Of a DNA stretch of 64,000 nucleotides, positions 55,332 through 64,000 are shown in pieces. Each line of letters begins with the position of its first letter. Position 1 is the stretch's first letter. The DNA is taken from NCBI GenBank assembly GCA_021234155.1, contig JAJEKV010000056.1, positions 6,510,932-6,574,931 of the forward strand. Direction: 5' to 3'. Both the position numbers and the translations under genes were made by a program. Origin of the DNA: Isoetes taiwanensis (Eukaryota; Streptophyta; Lycopodiopsida; Isoetales; Isoetaceae). The notes beneath the pieces were generated by a model. That model did no database searches and had not been told where the DNA came from. It was given only the letters and a program-made list of their open reading frames with translations.

Positions 55332-57990
55332 GACAGTTCCATATGAAAAACCTACATTATTTGTGAAAGAATGCAGCCCATATCATATAATTACTTGCCC
55401 AAAACACTTTTACTTGTTCAACCCCTTCCATACATATACGATATCTCTACTATTCTATATATATGTAATATATATTATTATAGTCATATCATATTATTAC
55501 AGAATCCCCAACAGTAGAAGCTCACCAAAAATGACGGACCCTTACAGTATGAATACGAATCGAACATTGGCGTCACCACACTCCCTCTGGTATCCGTACG
55601 ACATTCAAACTAAAAAAACCTTATATTTTTCTTACTTATACGGTACCAGAGAGGCAATAAAAAAACCCATTTGGTGCACTCACATGTTTCATACCCCATA
55701 ATCTAGGTGAACCCCCCGGGTTTTGGAGCAGCCAAAATGCTCTTCAATAGCATTTGCAAATCAACTAAGTTGTTTACTATCAACCCTTTTAATTTGGGTT
55801 TTTCCGGTATAGCTAAAAACCTTTTTGGATTTTTTGAAACTTGATTTTTCTATGGTTTTAAGAGTTTTAGCTCCCGGCAAAAATTTTCGATTGTCTAAAA
55901 ATCGAGAAAATTTTATGAGTATGATTTTGCATTTTACGTGCAAATAGTTTTTCTTTCGTGCATGCCCACACCTTTCCTCTTCCAGCATTTTCGTGCAGAC
56001 GCAGATGGGGCGTGAATGGCTTGGGCGCCTACAATTCTAAGCATGGCGCTGATCTTCACGAGGTTAGGGCATTTAATTCTGCCGCTAATCTTCACGATGC
56101 GCTGATCTTTAGGGCTTCTTGATGCGCATCTAGCTTGAATAGATTGTTGTGATTTACTATAGATCTGGTTGGTGTTATCTAGACTTTCCCACAGGTGGTT
56201 TTTTCAAAAGCATTAGACCAATATACATGATACTCTTGCATAAAGTCACTGCGGTTTTTGGGCTTTCATTCAAGAGTATTATCCGGATCCAAACACGAAA
56301 AAGGGGTATGCAATAAGCTTGGTAGGTTTCTCCACCTTACTACTTCTAGAAACGGTTTTTACAATTTCCTTTTGAATGGTCGGATGCCTTCATATTGAAA
56401 CTGTATGCCAGGTTAGATATAGCTTTCACAGATGGTTTAGAGGTTTGGCCGATAGTACGGATGCCTTCATATTGAAACTGTATGCCAGGTTAGATATAGC
56501 TTTCATAGATGGTTTAGAGGTTTGGCCCATAGTACAGTTGCAAAGATTGGATGTTTAGCTCATGTGCTTTAATACAGGCCCGTCCAGATGTTTAAATAGG
56601 TTGTCTGTGATGGAAGATTTTCCACAAATGAGGTTGGCTAATAACAGATGAGTCGCCTTGATGTTGTGTTTACATTCCATCTCTGATTTGATTTGAAAAT
56701 TTGTGAATTGATATAGAAATTTTTGGTTGAAATTATTGGTACTTCTTAAGCAGGCATTTGTCTCTGAGGCAAGTATCGTAAAAATATTTGCATGGATTAG
56801 AGCATTTCAAGCAATTTGTCATGACTTCTTCAATAATGATTACTTCCTCAACAATGAAACAGTATAGAGACTTAGAGGCTGAGAGTAACAATGGGCTTTG
56901 CTCTATAAAATGGAATTGCAAATTTTTGGGCAGCCTTGGGCATGTTACCTATGGTAAAGAGCTATAGTACTGATATATGCATGTACAATTGTTACCAAAT
57001 GCATATGACGTATATGTGTAATCTAAACATATATAATGGATTCTGTCTTTTTTCTTTTTCTTTTTTTCTATTTTCTACGCGGGCTACTTTTTCTCCGCCA
57101 CCATTTTCATGAGCTTTTGCCACCTATTGTGCCCCACTATTTTCTTTGACTGCTTTTTTGTAGAGTATCGATTTCTTCGGCCATAATCATTTCTTTGGGG
57201 ATGTAGAGTAGCGATTGCCCTTAAAGCTCCAAAATATTTTTTGTGCCTCTAAGCCTAAATTGCTTCGTGCAAATCTAAGCTTAAAATTAAGCATTTTCCA
57301 TCGATCTTTCAGGTGAATCTAGTTACATTGGATCTGGCTTGGCGAGGCATGCACTGGAGTTGGCTTTACTAGATCTGACTTACCTTTGAGTTGGGTCGCC
57401 AAAGGTGTGAGACTTCTAATAGCGGCATAATGCGAGTCTTCCCAATAAATTTGCTAGAAATAGGTGGTGAATTGGGAGGGGACTGGGGCACAAAATTTGT
57501 TGGCAGTGGCCGGTAGGTAGTCTACATCTTAGAAAGAGGCAATAACAGGAAAGAATCGATCAAGCTAAATCCAGCTATGTTAGTCTGGATTTTGCAAGAG
57601 TTTTGAGGTTTTCATATTATTCTCCAAATCAAGTGGTCTCTGTATTTCGGTAGACCTTATAAAGATTAATTGCATAAAGAACATTGAAATTGGAATGTAT
57701 GACATTTCTAGAATCGCAAGTTCACGGGGGCAATCAACCTTCGGTACTATGTTAGCGTAGGATTTATTTTATTTTTTATTTTTTTTAGCATAGGAAAATT
57801 TTGTAGAAAGCAAATGATGATAAATGTGCAACATGTACATGTTTGCCATAGAGGTATGGGGCCTAAATGGCTTTATAATCTCATACATTCGTCATTGATT
57901 ATAACCATTGTTTGTTGATTTAGCGTTTAGTAGGCTTTAAGTTATTTTTGCACTCATATTTTTGGATGTCATTATTGATACAAGAAACTT
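55332..57990. other. Spacer with a 77-bp tandem duplication
   Basis: AT-rich DNA, no supported gene. The 77-bp unit is repeated at 56381-56457 and 56458-56534. A pyrimidine-rich, T-dominated stretch occurs near 57045-57075. Confidence 0.5.
56381..56534. repeat. 77-bp tandem duplication
   Basis: Two almost identical units starting CGGATGCCTTCATATTGAAA, differing at only a few positions (for example CACAGATGG and CATAGATGG). Confidence 0.95.
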
Positions 57991-57992
57991 AT

Positions 57993-58014
57993 CGCGGCGG
58001 CCAAGGCCGCCGCG
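57993..58014. repeat. GC-only palindrome
   Basis: CGCGGCGGCC-AA-GGCCGCCGCG, a 10-bp perfect inverted repeat with a 2-base centre, in otherwise AT-rich DNA. Confidence 0.95.
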
Positions 58015-58069
58015 AACGTTTCTCTTTCTCGACCCCATGTCCTCTACCTACGCACTCATTAGCGCTTCC

Positions 58070-58173
58070 GATGGTTCATCTTTCCATCCCTTTTGTCTTC
58101 AATCTAAATTATATTTGGAGCGATGGTTCATCTTTCCATCCCTTTTGTCTTCAATCTAAATTATATTTGGTTC
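58070..58173. repeat. 52-bp tandem duplication
   Basis: Two copies of a unit starting GATGGTTCATCTTTCCATCC, the first at 58070 and the second at 58122. Confidence 0.9.
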
Positions 58174-58294
58174 ATATGACAACTCAAGTACAGGTGGGAC
58201 TTGAACCCGCAATGTTGCCGTATGTTCTTGTGCCCGTAAGATAGATGGATGTTGTTTCAAGTACCATGAGATTTCGTTTTGCTCATTCTATTTT

Positions 58295-58710
58295 ACCACC
58301 CGATGATAGTCAGTGGGTTTTGAGCCTGGATGGGGGTTGCCCATAACCAATGGCCTGACCACCAGCGCGGCGGGCTTTTATATCTATTCTTTATGATGCA
58401 CCACCCGATGGTAGCTAGTGGGTTTTGAGCCTGGGTGGGGATTGCCCATAACCAATGGCCTAACCACTAAACCACCACCGCGGTGGGCTCTTTGTTCATT
58501 CTTTGCTTTGCATCATCCAATGATAGCCAGTGGGTTGTGAACCTGGCTGGGAGTTGCCCATAACCAATGGCCTGACCACTAGACCATCATCGCAACGTGC
58601 TTTTTCTTGGCAAATTCTTTATTTCGCACCACCCGGTGGTAGTCAGTGGGTTTTGAGCCTGGGTGGGGATCGCCCATAACCAATGGCTTGACCAGACAAC
58701 CACCGCGATT
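58295..58710 (-). repeat. Tandem array of tRNA-like SINE units (4 copies)
   Basis: Four units start at about 58295, 58401, 58511 and 58628. Read on the minus strand they carry TAGTGGTTAGGCCATTGG (A-box-like) and, about 25 bases on, CCAGGCTCAAAACCCACT or CCAGGTTCACAACCCACT (B-box-like). The start CGGTGGTTTAGTGGTTAGG recalls tRNA-Glu. Anticodon stems are not preserved, so these are not working tRNA genes. A fifth partial unit lies at about 58905-58950. The array ends about 440 bases from the helicase stop codon. Confidence 0.6.
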
Positions 58711-59154
58711 GTCATCTTTTTCTTTGAATTGAATGGGACCTCATGGTAATCAAACAACAGGCCATCTATCATCCGGGCAAAAAAGACAGTAGATGTGAAA
58801 GCTATATAGAACGTACCTTATTCGAAGTTCCGATCGGTGTGCATGATATCCACAACAATTTTAGTGTCATGTGCATAATGAAAGGCTCCAGAAAACGTAC
58901 CTCATCATAGTCCATAACCAATGGGTTGACCACTAGTCAGCCACCGCGATAGTCACTTTTTTCTTTGAATTGAATGGGACCTCATGGTAATCGAAAGACA
59001 TGCCATCTATCATCCAGGCTAAAAAGACAGTACATGTGAAAGCTATATAGAACGTACCTTGTTTGAAGTCTAGTTTGGCGTGCATCATGTCCGCAACGTT
59101 TATAGTAACATATGCATAAAGAAAGGATCCAAAAAGTGTACCTCGTCATAGAAG
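58674..59154. repeat. 241-bp tandem duplication next to the Helitron helicase
   Basis: The two copies (about 58674-58913 and 58915-59154) share TTTGAATTGAATGGGACCTC, AAAGCTATATAGAACGTACC and CATCATAG/CGTCATAG ends. The first copy includes part of the last SINE-like unit; the second reaches the helicase stop codon at 59146-59148. Confidence 0.85.
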
Positions 59155-60858
59155 CAGCTCCCTGTAGACGATATTCTTAGTGCACCTTGTTGTGTTATCG
59201 GGTGAGAGAAGGATGAGGACGTCCTGTCTATTCCGCATGCGAGTAAGCGCCGTATATAGCTGGCCATGTGCGAACACATCAGTACGCAAGTCGATGACGA
59301 CACGATCTAATGTCAATCCCTGGCAACTATTGAAAGTGGTCGAGTAAGATAATCGGAGGGGTAATTGCCTCCTGTGGATTGTCCAAGGTCGGTTATCTGG
59401 TCGATAGAAGAAATCAGTTCTAGAGATAGGGTATGTGCATGCATCATCGTCCGATGCTTCGTCCAACACCTTCACCATTACGAACTTTGCGTGCATTGAT
59501 ACAATCATAACCCTTGCATTCTTCACAAGACCCTTTTCCATGTCCAGCCGTTTCATAATGTGACATATAGCACCCACCTTAAGCTTGAGTTCATGGTTGG
59601 GTATTCCAGAATGCGTGAAGTTATTAAGGAAATCTGATGTTGCATATGCGTGATCATGTATAATCTCATCTTGTTCGGAGATGTGATCGTGGCTGTAGTA
59701 CGACTTGTCATGACCAAGAACTCTATCAAGGATGCGATAATTGAAGCTGTCAACACTCTTATTAATTGGTGACAGGAAGTTACGCTTCTTGCATGTTTTT
59801 GGGTCTCGGAGGATGTCGCAGGGATATAGAAATTCAATCGTATCTGTTACGTCCGTAGTTGTGTTGAATATGTCCAATGGAACTCTGGATTGCTCCCAAT
59901 CCTCTCCTATGCGATCGACATATTGTATTAGTTCAGGATCATCTGCATTTCAAATAGGTTCCTCCAATCTCAACACAAGAAAACTCTGTCAAAGCAATGA
60001 TGATTTTATGGATGCATTGTATGCTGCGGTTCTTCCTCCCCCCTTGACGACGGGCGCAACCTGTCAGAAATCTCCAGAAGCGATGAAATGTTTGCCTCCA
60101 AATGGAAGGTTGTTTCCGCATAGCCGTTGCAACAAATGATCGGCGCTTTCTATGACAGCTTTGTTTGCCATTGGGAACTCATCCTAAATGATAACCTTAG
60201 CTTCAATTAGTAGATCTGCTGCTCCGGAGTCACGTTCTATCATCGAGTGTAACCCTGCGTTGTTTTCCTCAACGGGGATCTGGAAGAGGGAGTGGGCCGT
60301 TCGTCCACCTGGATATTGGCGGGCCGCTAATGCTGTCGTACCGCATGGAAGCACTATACCTCGGTTGCCTCGTATAGACAGACATATACAATTTAAGAGG
60401 AATGTCTTTCCTCTACCTGCTTTTCCATCGATAAATATAGGTTGGTTGCTCTGTGGTAATTCTAACCATCCACGAACGAAGTTGTGTATCTCTCGTTGAT
60501 CATTTTTCATCTTGCTCATCATTTCCATCGCGGCATTTAAATATGCCCCGTGGTCAGAAAATTTCCGCAACTCGTGCATGACATCTCTCCCAACACGTGG
60601 CTGCAGTTCGAGACCAAATGCCATGATATTAGTACTATGTTGTATTAAAATATTATTGATCAAATGAAGGAATTCATTGAAGGCGACTTCCTCGTCGTTT
60701 GGATATTCGTCTAGTAGGTCGATGCTCATGGGTACTCGAAACCTAGTCCATAGCTCGATCGCTGGACCTTGATCAAGTAGTAACATAGCAAAAAGAAAAT
60801 GTAGTTGTCTAGGACTCAATGACAGAGAAACCGCCTCTTCCATAACTAGAATTGATTC
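59146..60858 (-). pseudogene. Helitron PIF1-type helicase, C-terminal region, four stops
   Basis: One reading phase runs from about 60855 to 59146. Walker A is FIDGKAGRGKTFLLN (about 60430), then GIVLPCGTTALAARQYPGGR. Walker B follows a TAG (60184-60186) where tryptophan is expected before DEFPMANKAV. The next box GDF is followed by TGA (60064-60066) in place of an arginine codon, then QVAPVVKGGGRTAAYNASIK. Further TGA codons lie at 59989-59991 and 59950-59952. The last 244 codons (59877-59146) are open and hold SYSTTFNSCQGLTLDRVVID, HGQLYTALTRMRNRQDVLIL and a typical short end (NIVYRELLL). This enzyme unwinds DNA during rolling-circle transposition. Here it is dead. Confidence 0.88.
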
Positions 60859-61746
60859 TTATGTGCTGCGAGCAAACCCTCTGCTTCTGCAGCCTGTTGA
60901 TACGTGTCATGGTGTTGACCATTAACGATCCTTAACTCGGCCCATGTCCTTGCGGGACGATGCAACAAAAGTTGTCGCAGGTAGAATGCCTCACCGACCC
61001 TAGGTAAAAGCAAGCGTATCCTACATACTAATGGCTGCCGTGACCTTTTCCTCACAATGTTTTTAGTAAATCCTTCTTGTTCTTGTTCTATGTAAGAGCC
61101 AGCTTGAGATGCTAACGCCGGACTATATGCTGTGAGTGTATATTGTTCATAATATTGAATGTATGTGAGTGCATCGAATACCTGATCAGTATCGGTCTAA
61201 TAATGACTTCGTGTTCGAACGCAGCAGATGAAGAGGTAGGCATTTAACAGCAGGGGATTTGTTCGTTATGTCGTATGACATTATTCTCCAGGATGCCTCC
61301 ATGGCAGAAAGATAGCGCGCCTTTAAGTAGTCATGTATCTCATTTCTATTACTTGATCTAGAAGGTTGTCCTCGTGGATCGTGTTCAGATGAATGTTCTG
61401 CATCGCGACTTCTATCCTCGTTACCAACGCTTGCCTCATTACGACTCGATGATGGTTCTGCAACTGTATGCCTTTCTCGAGTTATCTGAAATCTAGCTGT
61501 ATCAAACCCCTTGTATATGTAGCCATATAGATAAGAAAAGACATGCACAGTGGACGCGATATCAACCATAATATGACAATCGAGTTCATGGAGTAAGAAT
61601 GCATTGTATGGGACTACCCATGCATCGTCTATACTCCTTCTTTTGTATTGCACGTAGCCTTTCGAGTCAAGATGCGTGGTTGGATTGATTGGTTTTGGAT
61701 AGTGATAGATTAGTTGGCAGTTCTGCAGATATGATTTCATCGACAC
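60846..61746 (-). pseudogene. Helitron Rep/helicase middle region
   Basis: The piece 61746-61186 reads LIYHYPKPINPTTHLDSKGY, VQYKRRSIDDAWVVPYNAFL, LHELDCHIMVDIASTVHVFS, YLYGYIYKGFD and YLSAMEASWRIMSYDI, the usual segment between Rep and helicase. Compared with the family, about 50 residues are missing near 61700, with a frame change. The piece 61055-60846 (RIRLLLPRVGEAFYLRQLLL, TWAELRIVNGQHHDTYQQAA) continues it. A frame change at about 60850 precedes the helicase. Confidence 0.85.
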
Positions 61747-62737
61747 ATTCTATCGGTATATCTGGCTCGGTACGCAACACAAGATGGGAGTGTGGGAGTC
61801 CACGTTTTTGAAACTCTACCACCGTTATTATGTACGACACATGTTGGAAGAATTTATGTAACAATTCTTTCAATCGCTTTAATCGCCCATGGAAGCATCG
61901 AACAACAGTCATGGGTATATCAGATGCATTCTGTCCGGGTCTAAGGGCGCTCCTTATCTCTGGCCAGTCTGTATTTGTAGTCATCGTAATGAATAGGGTT
62001 GGACGACCCTTTGACCTAGAAAGTGCTAATGCATCAGCAACCTGTACAGAGCACCATCTTTGGCAACCCAGAAACGACGAAGGTAATATAACATTACTCT
62101 GGTCATCATTCTCTTGTTCAAAGTAGTCCTCGTCGTATTGAATTCGTCTGTTCCGAAAGGCAGAAGTTCTGAAGTAATTTAGCCGTGCATCTTCAACTCT
62201 TGAGTACATGTCAACTAGGTACTCTCCACATAAACGCCCGAGTCGGTGAAACCTGTCCTCATGCAACAGCCTTGCTCTGTACCACTGTAATTGTGTTAAC
62301 CCATGTTCATTATCTGGGCCCCATCTTGGTGTACCATGTGGGAAGAGGAGTGGATACTGCCGAGTTTCGTACATGGGATCAAGAATGTTAACGAAAGTCG
62401 GTTCACCCTCATTCCGAGCCCAGAATCCTGCAACTCGGGGTGCAATGTCAGCTGTATTACTAACCTCTGCAATGGCTGCCATTTCATCACCCCCGATTAC
62501 ACCTTCAATCGTAATGTATGCCGAAGGCATATGCATGCTTCCCATTGTTCGAAGATTCCTAATAAATGGATTTATTCCATCAAGGATTGATCCGATGGTT
62601 GCAACCCACTGGAATGGCACACTTTGAAGTCCCGCCTGCATGTAACGTTGTGAATCATCATATATATACCAATGTATAGGATGCCCCATGTCTTTTGTTG
62701 GAAGCAAACGATGGTACGTACGACCCATGATGGCCAC
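61667..62737 (-). pseudogene. Helitron Rep (HUH) region
   Basis: A 356-codon open piece with the Helitron N-terminal-like domain (HPIHWYIYDD, PRVAGFWARNEGEP, YPLLFPHGTPRW) and the Rep nickase. It includes GRPTLFITMTTNTDWPEI (about residues 235-260), then the HUH motif in FQKRGLPHSHLVLR with two histidines around a serine at about residue 317. The tyrosine motif that would nick DNA is expected further on, in the deleted and broken segment (YxxxYxxKG-like residues are legible as YLYGYIYKG at about 61520). Upstream of 62737 the frame is broken (62888-62658). Rolling-circle replication initiator, inactive copy. Confidence 0.88.
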
Positions 62738-62888
62738 CGACGAAGGATAACCACTTCATTATCTGTGACCATTTCATTATCTTCAGCGCCACTTCTCCAA
62801 TTTCTTTACTTCGTGACCCCAAGCAGTGCCATTCCTCCAATATAATGGGCACATGAGCCCATAATTTAAAACTATAACGTTTATACAT

Positions 62889-64000
62889 TTAAACTCACGC
62901 TGAAAACAATACAACAGCAGCTTCTCACGAGAGACAAACCTGCAGATTGTTAGTCGCAGTAGACTGATCCCTGAGTGGTGAATCCATGACTATGAAGTTT
63001 TGCTTGGCCCATTGAATAAAAATTCCTGTCCCCACAGCAAGAATGCATTGGGTTTACACGTGAATCCTTTGTCAAATGCTGCAAAATATGCACACATATC
63101 TTTAAGCAATGCTATAGTTCCATCTGCAATGCCAGATTTCTTCAAATAATCTGCATGGCATGTCTAGTTGCTAGTGTAGATGGAGATTTTCAACCATTTA
63201 AAACAGTCACTAATACAACAAGCCTTGCAACCAATCTCTTACACATACTATCTAAAGAGGTAGGAAAGTAACTTACATATAAAGAAATGCATATTTCTGT
63301 GATTTTACCGCATCAATGCTGCAGTTTGAAGCAGGTATTTGGCAAAAGTCCAAGTGGTTGATGCCCCAACTGTTTTAACTTCCGATCAGGTAACAAGCTA
63401 TTATGGTAGATCAAGAAATTAGTGCAAATTTGGTTTGCAAAATAATGAGACTTCTTAATCAATATTTGTCTCACCTAGTAATAAATAATTCCTTCAGCAC
63501 ATCCATGGCTGCTACAGCATGTCTTTTTCCACCCTTTGAAGCCACCATTCCTACAAACATGCTCACTCATTTAAGCAAAAGGCATATAAAATTTATTTGC
63601 CAAACAAACAAGTCTTAATAGTTCACCTAAAAGGGCATCAAGGGTCTTAATGTTGGCAATTGGATTGTCTTGTATGGTTACTGATCATTCTTTGCTACTT
63701 TATCACCGAAGTCTGGGACTGTGTGTCATCATAACCCATTGCATATTGGGATCACTCGACGCAATTTTTCATATTACGAGGTTACCTTGGTCAATAACAT
63801 CTCAAACACGTCATTTTCTCACAAATCATCAAGTCATCTAGCGCTACATTTGCGCATCTAATGATACGTCATGTCCTAATTTAAAAGTAGTTGCCAACCG
63901 TGAAGCGGCCTCAAACCAACGAAAATTTGAAGTCTCGATGTCCGAAAATATCATGTGGCCCACAGGTTTCGAAACCTAACAAGTCCATCAAAAGATTACA
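62889..64000. other. Right end of window, no supported gene
   Basis: The 5' end of the minus-strand Helitron should lie here or beyond the window, but no clear TC start was found. Short frames only; nothing recognisable. Confidence 0.45.

Noticed and set aside
58295-58710. Possible functional tRNA genes
   Set aside because: Only A-box and B-box-like strings are present; acceptor and anticodon stems do not form, and the units are tandem.
59939-60121. 60-codon frame inside the helicase
   Set aside because: It is a shifted frame over the helicase; the true phase, read through stops, matches the family.

Overview
This window looks like nuclear DNA of a land plant, and I read it as one conserved host gene in a graveyard of transposable elements. 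The evidence for a plant is a plastid-type SufE-BolA fusion gene (34979-36046, minus), plant-style Helitron and DUF4283-type LINE proteins, AT-rich spacers and many spliceosomal-type GT/AG sites. A large-genome seed-free plant (fern or lycophyte) is a guess from the element mix; nothing here proves the lineage.

Layout. 1-6 kb: two decayed LINE-A copies, small relics, and two L1-type LINE fragments meeting tail to tail. 7-9 kb: an ORF1-only LINE derivative with a poly(A) tail. 9.4-12.6 kb: a long LINE-A copy split by a foldback MITE. 13-18 kb: three similar decayed two-exon units of unknown function on the minus strand. 16.2-26.3 kb: a duplicated block carrying Helitron-like 5' ends. One copy is split by a young LINE-A (18956-21391) and is followed by a degraded XS-domain (SGS3-like) gene fragment, LINE-B copies and a canonical Helitron 3' hairpin with CTAG at 26281-26310. 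29.5-31.9 kb: more LINE 3' ends and a second Helitron terminus. 31.9-33.7 kb: a very large inverted repeat with a 33-bp spacer. 35-36 kb: the SufE-BolA gene, interrupted by one in-frame TAA between its two domains. 38.6-42.6 kb: a pogo/CENP-B-type transposase relic and three MITE-like inverted-repeat structures. 44-51 kb: retroelements nested several levels deep. 51.6-55.3 kb: an L1-type LINE with a target-site duplication and poly(A), itself interrupted by a repeat with tRNA-like boxes. 58.3-58.7 kb: a tandem array of tRNA-like SINE units. 59.1-62.8 kb: a decayed autonomous Helitron (Rep plus PIF1-type helicase), minus strand.

Common themes. LINE-A and LINE-B differ in coding sequence and tail repeat, (TTCTA)n versus (TTCC)n, but share a 3' terminus ending near CTCCGTGGACG plus a stem-loop, a likely reverse-transcriptase recognition element. 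LINE-C has a (TTCAT)n tail. L1-type elements end in poly(A) after CCTTCA or GTTCTTCA. Many disabling changes are single C:G to T:A transitions that make TGA, TAG or TAA, as expected for methylated silenced DNA. No bacterial features, CRISPR arrays, rRNA or convincing functional tRNA genes were seen.
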